Source: Eretmocerus hayati (lineage: Eukaryota > Arthropoda > Insecta > Hymenoptera > Aphelinidae). Taken from it: a DNA stretch of 64,000 bases. The translations under genes and the position numbers were made by a program. The notes under the pieces were generated by a model. That model was given only the letters and a program-made list of their open reading frames with translations. It searched no databases and had not been told where the DNA came from. Position 1 is the stretch's first letter. Every line of letters begins with the position of its first letter. The stretch spans positions 13,771,268 through 13,835,267 of the forward strand of contig CM056744.1 of NCBI GenBank assembly GCA_029851415.1, read 5' to 3'. Shown in pieces: positions 1 to 11,700 of this stretch.

Positions 1-35
1 AACTATCAAATTTCATTTCAAATTTGTTTTTGTAG

Positions 36-3000
36 GATCCGTTTTTTGAGCAACAGTCGGGATGTAGAAGGCCTGCGTCTTCTCAACACCAGGCACCATT
101 CTCCACATTTAAACATGGCCAGCCTCAGGAGAACCCTTGGCACTCGCAGTCACATCACACAGAGCCACAGCACCCAAGTCAGAGACAAAAACCTCAGCCT
201 CAGACTCAACAGAAACCACAGCAGCCTCAGAGCGAACCTCAGCCGGAGGCTCCGCCTAAACCCAAACCACAGGTCCAGCCAAAGGATCCTTTAGGTACAG
301 TAAATAACCATTCCCATTTTTCAGTTCCTCTTTCGCACGAAAAGCAACTGACAGCGCTGCTGAGCTCAAAGCTTCCAATATTCGGTTAATTAAGTCAGGC
401 GGGAGAACTGCTATAATTGTTGGATTTGATGATATAGTCTCTGCAGTTTTATTTGCTACGATTAGAAAAAAGTCCATCCTATAATCGTCGAAGTAGTGTG
501 TTCTCTCGTAAAAACTTTTGAGTACATGGGAACAACAATAATGGAGAAAATGAAGTTTGCTGACGTATGACGAGTTTCGAGTATCAAATACATATGAAAA
601 AAACCATGTTCCAATTCTTTTTTGTTCTTGATGAAAGAAATGAAATGGACTGATTTTACAACATCTTTCTGAGCCACTTCTCTGATAGTATTTTAGAACT
701 TTGTTATGAACAAGGCTTCCCTTTGCTTCACTTGAAACAAAATTCGCGAGTCTAGAATTGCCAACTGTATATATTGCATGTGATGAATCCATTCTAATCG
801 TCTATCTTGAATTTACAGAAAAAGTAGCAATGGTGCAAAAAGAAGTCGATGCTCTAACGGAGCAGGTCAAACAGTACACCGGAAATTCGCGGCAAGACAA
901 GCAGTACATGTATCTCGATGAAATGCTCACGCGCGAACTGATAAAACTCGATGACATTGATACAGAGGGCAAGGAAAACGTGAGGCAAGCGAGGAAGCAG
1001 GCTATAAAAAGTATTCAAGAATCTATCAGTCTTCTTGAATCAAAAGCGCCACTTCCTGGACAACAGCAACCTGCAAACGAAGGAGAACAAGAGCAAACTC
1101 AAAACCAGACTCAACAGCAAGAGCAGCCTCAAGAGCAGCAAACCGAAGAGAAGAAAACGGATACTCCCGCGGAGGCTGTCAAAGAAGAGGAAAAGCCCGT
1201 CGAATCAATGGATACGGCTGAGGTAAAGACGGCCAATCTAAGATAGTTATGAATTATTACGATATATTAACAATTGCGCCGGTCAAATTGACGAATCCAA
1301 ACGCTACATAATCCTGTGATCGCTTTGCGAATGACGAATAATCATTCGACTGAATTCTACGGCAAATTTTTATTGTTGCTTCCTCCGATCTTTGAGACGT
1401 GGAAACATTTTACAATGGAAGTAAATTCTAATGCTCAGAGTGGTCGCTTTCGTTGATCTACGAACATCTCTTTTTATTATAGTCGATCGGATTTCAGTTA
1501 GTCATGTATCTACTCTGTCGCCAAACTTGAAAATTACATAATCATATTTCCAAGGCTTGACTTACTCGATTTCAATAACTAATATAATACTTTTTTTTGC
1601 ATTTAGTTGCGACTGATATCTGTTAAGATTGATGATTGACGCGAACTAATGTAAGTTTAACACGGAACCACGAGCCCTTGGAAGAAAATTAAGGTTTATC
1701 ATGAATTGATTTGATAGAAAACGAGCACTCGTGGTTCCTGAACGAGGAAAATAATGAGCTCCTGGAGAAAAATAGATCAGTGACTTTGGAAGATCTTGAA
1801 TGAAGTAGCTTCAATACATCTTTCTAAGTATGGAACTTCTATTCCTTTTAGTTACTGATCTCTTCACTCTTTAGGCTAATATAGTCTACTGTCTCGTAAA
1901 CTGAACAAAACTTGGATCATTTTTCAATACCTGAGTCGGTCATGTAGTTCAGAAAACCACGAATGAAGAGTATCCTGAAGACCTTTTTAAATCTTGTAGC
2001 AAATCCGAATATATTTCAGAAAAATGATATCGTTTGTCAGTTATATCGACACAGCCTAGACGCAATACTTGATTTTTAACGCTTGTAATTTTTACTAATT
2101 TATTAAAGGTTACCTCTGCCTAATGGTTACAGTGCCCAGAAAGACAGACTGTGTTAGTAAATTTCAATTACAATCTACTGTTGCATGTTTGATTATAGCA
2201 CAATCATATCCATGAGCCCATTGGCATCCACTATAAATTTTTTTTATTTTTTATCTCGGCCTATGCGCCGTGGTGGTCATATTTCACCTCAGATATTGCT
2301 GCCCATGCCCATGCACTATATCCATTTTGAATCCATTTTGTTTGGGGTTCTTTGGTAGTATAGTTTGCCCCCAAGATTTTACGAAGCCTTGAATATTTGA
2401 GACTCGATTTGGCATGTTTTACGTTTTGCAAATGAAGATGCAGTCGATAATCCGATTCCCATTTCTGTTCACGTCTTTTTTTAGAGTGATCGTTTATCTG
2501 CCCTTAAAGCACACATTATTCGTTCAAATACACTTGCCTCGCATCTTATGAAAATAAGGAGTTTTCGTACAATCTGTAGTCCAGTCAATCATACTTATAT
2601 TGAATCAAATGGTAATGAGTCCTAGGTAGTCATCATGAATTTCGCTCACTTTTGGTATCTGTCATGTTCGAGTTATATGCTTTGGTTCGTTCCTTCGTAC
2701 TTGAGCAAATTTTGCAATCACGTGCGATGAGCACATCAAAATCGTAAATGGTGGGATAGAAGATCAAATAAGTTTTATACAATAGTCCTGAGGACCAAGG
2801 TTTGAATGAATGTATCCTAGAATGTACGTATTGCATGCTTACCAAACAAATAACCCTTCTCCAGCACGTCATATCGATCGATGCATCTATCCATTTGCAA
2901 GACAAAAGAACATTTCAAAGTCAAGTTTTGATATCCTTAGCCACGTAAGAAAATTATCTCAGAGCATTTAATAAACTCATTAAATTCTGCAGCCAGCCGG

Positions 3001-3505
3001 GACGCCGTTACAGCCAACGCCGCCGCAAGAGGAGCCCAAGCCCGCCATCCCGCTCCCTCCGCCAACCTCAGCAGAAACATCTCAAACAGCAGCAGCAACA
3101 GAAATCACAGAAGGTGACCAAAATATCCAAGGAGCCGAGCAGATCATCCAAACGCCAGACACCATCGAAAGTAGTAACAACAGCATCGTCTCGCAAGAGC
3201 AGCCAGCCTCAGACGCAGAAACAAAAAAAACGTCAGGAGAAGTCGCAATCGAGCAAGAGTTCAAAATCGAACCAAACTCGACGCAGCTCGAGGTTGTCCA
3301 AGTAGAACCTATGCAGACAGATGAACCGGCCTCCGTGGTAACTCCGATGTTGGAAGAGAAACAGCAGCAGATTGTAGCAGTATCTGAGAAGCCGAAGAAA
3401 CAAGCACCACCAGTACCAACAAAACCTAAAAAGAAAGCCAGAGCCCCAAAGAGGCCGCAGCCAGTGTCCGAGACGCCGATACCTCTACCTGGGCCTGAGC
3501 ATTGA
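36..3505 (+). CDS. stv: BAG-domain co-chaperone (starvin/Samui-like), 3' coding exons
   Basis: The 3' part of a BAG3-type co-chaperone gene, which by family regulates the Hsp70 cycle in the cytosol. Three exons join in frame: 36-294 (after a tag acceptor, donor gtacag), 819-1222 (acag acceptor, donor gtaaag) and 2993-3505 (ctgcag acceptor, stop TGA). They encode about 391 residues; earlier exons lie outside the window. Exon 36-294 encodes a Q/P-rich linker ending in repeated PKP/PQ. Exon 819-1222 carries the BAG domain at its start, with the hallmark YLDEMLTRELIKLD and TEGKENVRQARK, followed by a Q/E-rich stretch. The last exon is low-complexity, Q/E/T-rich and ends with a K/P-rich tail. If the second intron is retained, the frame stops at 1246, giving a possible shorter isoform. 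The family call is confident; the symbol assumes orthology to Drosophila starvin. Confidence 0.88.
1223..2992 (+). other. Intron of the BAG gene
   Basis: AT-rich intron with no protein-like frame I can support. It holds a short inverted repeat with 11-bp perfect arms (GGAACCACGAG at 1664-1674 and its complement near 1727-1737). This may be a small hairpin or MITE relic; I cannot call it a microRNA. Confidence 0.6.
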
Positions 3506-3967
3506 TTAATTAATAAGGCTCTAGAGGGATTTGCATTGGTTATTCCTCGTGGAGGAGGTTGAAGTGGTGATTGTGCGGTGAAGCCGCGAGTGTTTTGATT
3601 ATGAAAAGAGTCAACCCGTTTTTTGAACGACGGTGGTTGGGTGACTGAACAAGTTGACATTTGGACTGGCATTGGTCGATTCAGATAAATCGACTCGTTG
3701 CACGACTACTATATAAATATATATACATACAATTTTATGCAATGAACTTTTTGTTAATTGATTGCATCGCTGAACGTACTCGTGACGAAAAAATAAGATA
3801 GCGTTCGAGTGGTCTGCGATGACAATGAATGCGATGGCTCCGCTAATTCAGAGAGGTGTCATTAGTCTCAATCTCGTTTTCGATATTCTGAAACTTAGGC
3901 TATGTGTTCGATAAATTTTGTAGAGTCTAAGAATTATTTTATCATGAGAACTATATAAATCAAAACG

Positions 3968-3973
3968 AATAAA
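3968..3973 (+). promoter_or_regulatory. Polyadenylation signal of the BAG gene
   Basis: AATAAA about 460 bases after the stop codon, the first convincing hexamer downstream. It implies a 3' UTR of roughly 0.5 kb. The rest of the interval to the convergent transporter gene (3990-5757) shows no feature I can support. Confidence 0.5.
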
Positions 3974-5757
3974 ATATCATTCATATTTCGAACGTTTCGT
4001 CGATGTTATTTCTTGAAATTCCTCTGTGTCTTATGTTGTTATGGCGCCTTCGAGAAAGCTATCTGATTATAGATATCACAAAATAGAATCACGTCAAAGT
4101 CTTCTCTGAATTACTTGAAGAATATTTCATTGAGTCCCCAAGTGACGTTGGTGGTTCCCTTTCGATAATATGTTGGTATCAATTTGAAATTTTTTCAACA
4201 TCCGAGCAGTTGAGAATGTTATTGGATCGAAAATACATCATTAGGATACTCGGATGAATTTTCTGTTGTAAAAACATCAATGCCTCTGAATTTTGAACCA
4301 ATATTTCTCTGGCCCCTCTGTGTTACTCACGTATAAACGGGAAAAACTATTGATGTGGGTGTAGACTGCACCACAAATGATGTATGACGAATACTGAGGA
4401 TGGATCTTTTCACAAAGTGGGAATTCTCCTAATGTAATTGACCAACTTCACGCATCTCTTGTGCAAACCACACCTCGACCAGAAGATTGGACATTCATTC
4501 TTCCCTAAGAACGTGAAAGATTAATCATCATAGGGACCCTAATTTGTGACAGAGTTTGGAAACACACTGGAATCCTATCAAGGCCTAAATCATTGCTTGC
4601 GAAAATCATGAACGAAACTTGTGTAAGCTTGTAAGACCCGCTCATGTCAAAAAGATCAATCCTTTCGTAAGTTTCGATAACACATGGAATAATGTTATAT
4701 ACTGCCTGCTTCCGTGATTTTTATGCAGTTCAAAGAACGAGATTCTCGACTTATCCCAATCATGAAAGGAGTCTAAAGTGTCAATAGTGAACTCATCCTT
4801 TGGAAGACATTGGTAGCTTTCTGACACGTTGTCAATAAAATACACCTCGTATTATCGGACGAGTATCTTGCGTTCAATCACCACCTCACATAAAAGTAAG
4901 TCGCGTATATGCTGACAGTATATTCGAAAATTTTCGAAATCATTGTATCAGATTGTATGAGTAAGGTTTGATGTATAATTTGCAATATTCCATTCTATGC
5001 ATCATCTTACACATTAGTGTTCATTATTACATATCTCCAAATCTCTTTCAATTTATCACAGTGCGAGTTTTCTATTATTCATCAAATCTAGTTCGTAATT
5101 TTCTTGTCCTGATTCGTAGTTGGCCAGGATAGTTGATCCTCGTTGAACTCCATATTGAATGACTTCAGTCTAATACAAAAATATGTTGAAATACTGTCTT
5201 CACGATCCTTGATTAGGCTCCACGCTACGACGATCCTGAATTTTTAAAAGTTTATCTCTGCCAGGTGTGCAAAAACAAGCAACCACCGAGACTGTAATGA
5301 TTAAGTTGACGTAATAAGCATAACTTTTCGAAATGAGTATATATAATTGATTGATGGGCGTTTAATGTGGATGGAATTTGGGAACATTAATGTCTCCATT
5401 ATCAATTCTTAAAATGAAAGGTCGCACAGAAGGAAAATTATTGCATTTCAAATTTGCGAGGACTATAATTCACTCTTTCTGATATGACATTTTCAGTATT
5501 GGCTGATTCCAAAGTTAGGAGTTGGAAAATCCCTCCTTACACTAGAAAATTGCGTCGCTGATATGAGATTATTTTGAAGAAGAAATGGGTGTGTTTCAAA
5601 TATCAGATAATATTCTTGGACTTCGGGTGAAAATCGTAGACTGAGTTCGGATGTACTAATTTCATTCAATATATGTACGATTCCGAACGGATGTTCCGAA
5701 CGCAGTACTTAAATTCGACGTATTTGGTCAAAATCAATGAGATCGAATCATGACGTG

Positions 5758-8700
5758 TTAAATCACTGAGTTAGTCTTTTTCGTGTACTCACACAAAAGT
5801 TGCACTCCCATGATGATAACCAGTAATGTACAATAATCATCAATGAGATAACCGAAAATTGCATTTCCAAAGAGTGCACCCAATCGAGCGATAAACAGCG
5901 TTGTGATTGCCGCCATGACCCTGGAAAATAAATTAAGCTCATCATTCTGAACCGATGAAATATTTTTTTATTATCTTCACTATCAACGTAAATAAATTTG
6001 TAGTTCCCAATCCATGAAACTGTTTTCAATACGGTGAAACTAACGAAAATTCCTTATTTTCAAAGAATAAATATGATTGAGAAGGCAAAATACAATAGAT
6101 ATAAGTAATCTTATTCATCACCTCAAGGTCGTTGGAAACAAGTCAACTAGTATACAGAATACTATGGTGGTGCACAGCGAGGTAAAGGCTTCAAATATGC
6201 ACGAGAGTATGAGATTCTGGGTTGAATTTACCACAAAGAAGAAGCCAAAAGTCACAGCGCATGACACCGATGCAGTCAAAACTGTAAGACAGAAATATAT
6301 TCTTATGTTACATGTATTTTGTGGAATGGAGTATACATTAACAAGATTTTGCGCGTGAAATGATTCGATTTAAAGCAGGAATATTTCTGATGATGGAAAG
6401 AATTTGGTACTTGTGGATTTACGAAATAATTTCGTAAGAATAATTATTATTCTTCAGGGAGGGTTCCCTTGATCACAAATTATTTTCGCTAAAGGTTTTT
6501 GTAAGTTAATTGGATATCACCAGAATTATGCAGGATCACGCTCATTTCAGAATTCTGCGATTCTTTTTTCTTTCTTCAACAAAGTGTAAGATGGTGCCCG
6601 AAAAGTGAGTAACACGCTACAATGCGAGCTACAATGGTATATACAGAGTTCGTAAGCGAGATCTAGTCTGTGTATGTCCGAAAAAGTCATCATTTTCCGA
6701 ACGTTCACTCCGATGAGAGACTAGAGAACTTTTTAAGGTAAATTTTATAAAGAAGAATCATGATAATTTTTGGCAACTAAAATCCATTCTTAATACACTG
6801 TGCGTGAATAGTATATTTCGATACAAGGGTGGAAAAAACTTTGTTTCGCGTCTCAGTGATGGGTTTCAGAATCAACACGATGATGCGAAAACAGGGTTTA
6901 TGCAATTTTCCGATGTTTGAGTGCTTACAAAATTGCATAAAATAGCATTCGCGCCTCAATCATGAGGTTCCCCGCTTCCGAGCGGTTATTTTAACCCTCA
7001 CCTACGGCTCGGGTCGGATTCCAATCGCTCAGAAGCGAGTTACAACCTCATAATCTCGGTACGAAATCTACTATCACGCCCGTGTATCGAACTGTGTTTT
7101 TTGACAAACTTGGCGAGAAAGTGGAAAATCAGTGCGAAAAAGACTCTTTTCCGCACAGCGTGTCGAAAAGTGTCTTTTTTGTACAGAATTTTTTATTTTT
7201 ATAGTTTGATAAAAGATAGCATACGATACTTGGTCGCAAAATGTAGATCTCTCAACTCGTGACTACTGAAATTTCACCTTCAGCTCAAGACGGAAATAAT
7301 TAGCTCGGTATCCGAAATCCAACTTTTGCACCCACGGATATCATAATCTACCATTCTCGCAGTTCAGTACACTTTTGTTATCAGATATATATTTCTGATA
7401 TGTACGGAAGTTATATAAAAGTGAAGATGCGCATGCAGCCATCATAACTAACGGAGGACATGAAGAATAGAAATATTTACGTAAGTAGAAACGGTATCCA
7501 ACGTAGTGTACAGTCAAAGGAACGATGATTGCGAAAGGTATGCAACTGGCACCCAGCACGACGTTGTCCACGTATACACTTGTTGCAAGTTCGGTATCAC
7601 ACCCGTATGGGTCGGGCATGCTCTGAAACTGAACATTCCATTCCCTAATTTTGTTCCTCCCTTTCCAGATTCACCCCAAAAGTTCTTGAAAATTCATTTC
7701 AAACATAGGTCATCATCAATCATCATATCCCTCCATTCATAACATACAACAGTATCACAGTGGCTAATTCTAATAGAGACTGTCTAGATCAGATTGTTTA
7801 CAAGTAGTCTTCAAATTATGTGCACATTATGTTTTCAAAATGAATGATTTGAGGTTGACTATGATCAGAAACAGCTCACATGTGACCAGCGTAGGGGAGG
7901 CCAGAGTCTGTCGCTATATTCGATTTTATTTTTCATTTTTATGAAACTTTGTTCCATAGCGCAATTTTAATATGCATTTTATCAATATTTAAATAATTTC
8001 ATGTGATTAGGTTCAGTGAAACTTAAGATATTTACAGAACGGATTCCAGTCCTTTGGCCTATAGGCAATAATATTCGAATCAACATGGCTGCGTACTCCA
8101 CTGGACTCCCGCGTGAAAGTTTTTTTTTTCCAAAGAAAATTATTTAACAAATTATAATATTGTACCCACATTTGAAGATTGATTAGTGAGCTTGTTAGAG
8201 ACACCGCATATGTTGGCCGATTCGTTGGGAAAAGCTTGCTCAAAAGCTGCAAATCGTTGAAATAGCTCGGGAAACCAAGTCATAAGCGAGTAGTAGGTTG
8301 AAGACATGCAGAAAATTATAATGCTCGTAGCAGCTATTCTTTTGTTATGCGGTCTGGTCAGCAGAGCTTTCATTTGTTTCCCAGAGTTGTTCAAAAGCTC
8401 TCCCAATTTGCTCTGATCGCTCTTGGCCAGATTATTTCCATCGGTTGGTACACCTGTGGAGACCTCGGACTTGCTGACCAATTGGCTGATCGATAAAGAG
8501 GGTGAAAAAGCGAGCTGTTCCTGGAAGTAGAAGTGTATGTCATTCAGGGTCAAAAAAGGCTCGAATTGACTTTCACTAATAGTTAGTATTGGTTCAAGAC
8601 AACTATCATGGTTCACAAGTAGAAGCTAGGCCACTTTGATGATGACTTCACAATCGCTGAAACTTGCTGTGGCGAGAAATATGCGCATACAACACATCTC

Positions 8701-11700
8701 AGTGAGTTAAAATGAATCGGAGATACATGATGTTTTGAGAACAAATAGGACGGGCCCTAGAACTTATGCAAGGACGCTCGAAAAAAAATTTTGAGGTAAG
8801 TTGTGTGCTATTTCTGCAAAACACTACTGAAAAAATTTCTGGTATGAGTAGTTCTGTTGAAACCTCGATATTTGGGGGTCGATAATGTGCCAGTGCTAAA
8901 TCTCACTTCCGAAGGTTCTAAGATGTATTTTTCGACTTTTTGAAACATATAAAGTATAAATAAACTCGCGCACAAGTGTAAATTTTCCCACTCATCAGTA
9001 TCATAAGGATAACATAGAGAGATGCGGTAGCGCGGCACGGACCTGATATTTTGACACTAAAATTTACCTATCTCACGGCCAAACAGTTTAAGTTAAAGTC
9101 TTGAGGTTTGAAGGAGGTTCGTTTGGCCACCAAATACTTTATAAAAAATCGGCTAGGACCTCTGGAGCTTCGCGTCTGAGGGTCGCTCAGTAGCGCACGG
9201 ACCTGACATAAAAATATAGCAAAACTAGATTTTGGTGCAAAAACTACTCCGCAAAGTGTGAAAATCAATTTTTTCGATACTGTGAGTTATGGAAAAGTTG
9301 CGCCTGACGATTTACTTCAAGAAAAAATTGGTACGGGAAAGCCTGGAACGAGGCAAATTCACTTTTATCTTGGAAAAGTGAGGGAGTAAAATTTTAAGTA
9401 AAATTGCGCCACAAAATGTATGTGCTCAGCGCACATACACAAGTGGTCTTTGGCTCTCATCGCAATGGAATTTGGTGCTTAATACCATGATATTTGATGT
9501 ATTATCTCGCCCAAATCCTGAACGAATTCTACTGCGGTGCCTCACGCTCACAAAGGTCGAAATAATGGAAAACCACGTGGCACGGACCTGACATTTTGAC
9601 CCTTTTTTTGATGGTAGTTTTTTTTTTGGGTCGCTCTGGACCAGAGAAATGATGATTGCAACAAAAAGAGCACAAAGAAATACATTGAAAATCACTTTTG
9701 TAATTGTTTCCAGCCTTTTAAGGGTCCGTGCAAACTGGCACACGTTATTTCAAAGCTTCCACGGAGGTAACTCATATTAAGGTAAGTGTACCCAACTTGC
9801 CCCCATTAAGCTATTTCCTTAATAACTTTGGCCCATCTCCACGTTTTCCAAAGTACCTTAGCTCATTTTAAAGCTTGTCTTAAGACCTTCAAAATAAGTC
9901 AAGGTACATTCAATTTGAACCAACTGGAGCAAAACTGTTTTAATTCTCCCAAAAGGTGATTTTTGAAAGCTTACAAAAGTGTGTACCCAACTTGCCCCCA
10001 TTAAGCCTTTTTCTTAATAACTTTGATTTACTTCAACGATTTTCAACGTGCTTTAGATCATTCTGGAGCTTGTTTAAAGATCTTCAAAATGCACTTAATG
10101 ACGTCCAACTTGGATCAAATGGAGCCGAACTGTCGCAATTCTTCCGAAATAAATGATGGAAATCGGCGATAAAGTGTTTTTATCGCCGTGCACGCACATC
10201 TGGAGCTTTTCGGTGGTTCAAAACACTATTTCTGACCCATTTTGACGTGATAAACACGTGCTGAGTGGTAAAAAAAGTCGCTCTGCACGCCCTTTCAAGA
10301 TAAACATATGGGGGCATGTTAGGTACACTCCGATGTTGGCATCCTCGTTTACAAATCGTCTCCGTGTTTTGCACATAAAACAGCTCCATATTCAAATTTT
10401 GCAATTTTGAAAAATGGAATTTCAAAGGTCTTGAAACGAGGAATCGAATGCGCTAAGATACGTTAAGATTGGTTCAACTCAAAGAATTTGGCATCGATTT
10501 TACTGAAGGCGATTCCCTCGGCGCTTTCTTAGCTAAGCAATCACGAAAAATAGAAAAATCCCTTTAGATTTTCTGGAGAACGCAGGAATGATTCGGGGTC
10601 GACGCAAACTACTTACTTTCTCATATTTCAACATAGCAAGCGTGAAAAAAAATTGCCGGGCGGCCAAGGAGTGCCCATCCCCGAGATCGGTATATGGGGG
10701 CAAGTTGGGTACAGAGGCAAGTTGGGGACACTTACCTTATATATATATTTTTGATATGACCACTGAGTATTAGAGAATTTTTATACATGGGTGTAAGAAT
10801 TTTTTTTGGTTTAGTGCGACTCAACTGCCATTTTTTCTCCCGGCTCAAATTTGAAAGTTGGCGTTTAGTCGTCCTGATACTAAAAAATAGTACATGCACC
10901 TCGCTTGTCGGTCGATTTTGGGGCGCGAGGAATATTTTTACTCGTGAAAATTGATACCCGTACCCCAAAAAAGCTAGATCTCACATAGGTGCATTATGTA
11001 TTATTTTTCGATCGAGATGATTTTCGTTTTTTTTTCCCACTCAGCCGATTAAAAAACGTATTTCGACACATGGGTGCGAAGTTTTTTGCTTCACTCAGGA
11101 TAATATCGACCCTCGTCATCTAAAACAAATCGCATGAGAAGCAAAGCCAAACTTCCCACCTTCGAATCGGGATTCAAATCCGAGTGATGGGTTCCGTCCC
11201 GAACCCTGAGGGTCGAAATCGTCATAAGAATAATAAAAGTAGACTTTATATCTCCCTCGGTGCTGAAAGATGCCGTTTCTGTGAATCCAAGCTATGAAAT
11301 ATAATCAAGTACCGAAATTGGTTATATCAATTTCGCCCACACTCGGTGGATGTTCACGGCGAGACAACCATTTCATAATTCATTATTAGGTGGTGAAAAA
11401 TTTTTCATGTTCTCGTCGTCATTCCTAATGATAATTTGACAAAAAAGGAAAGGAAGGTTAGATGAACTTACTCGGAATTGCTGAGCAGTATTCCCTGTGT
11501 TTTCGACATACATTCGAGACAGCACTCTGAGCATTTCCTCCCTTTTGCCACTTTCCGCAAGATATTTCGGTGTATCCGGCATCGTTAACAACCATAGAAA
11601 GGCAAATACCCCTGGCAAAGTACTCAACATTACGAATACATTCCATGAGCCAATAACCACTCCAAGAGCATGAATTTCAATCTTCATGGGGATGATCAGC

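Noticed and set aside
256..792. 178-codon minus-strand ORF antisense to the BAG gene
   Set aside because: It overlaps the intron and coding exon, has no recognisable motif, and the plus-strand gene explains the region.
1240..1250. TAG at 1244-1246 as the end of the BAG protein
   Set aside because: A consensus donor lies at 1223 and the exon at 2993 continues in frame to a K/P-rich tail; retention remains only a possible isoform.
1660..1740. MicroRNA precursor in the BAG intron
   Set aside because: The stem is only about 11-12 perfect pairs with no extended pairing.
3082..3672. 196-codon minus-strand ORF
   Set aside because: Antisense shadow of the Q/E/P-rich last BAG exon.
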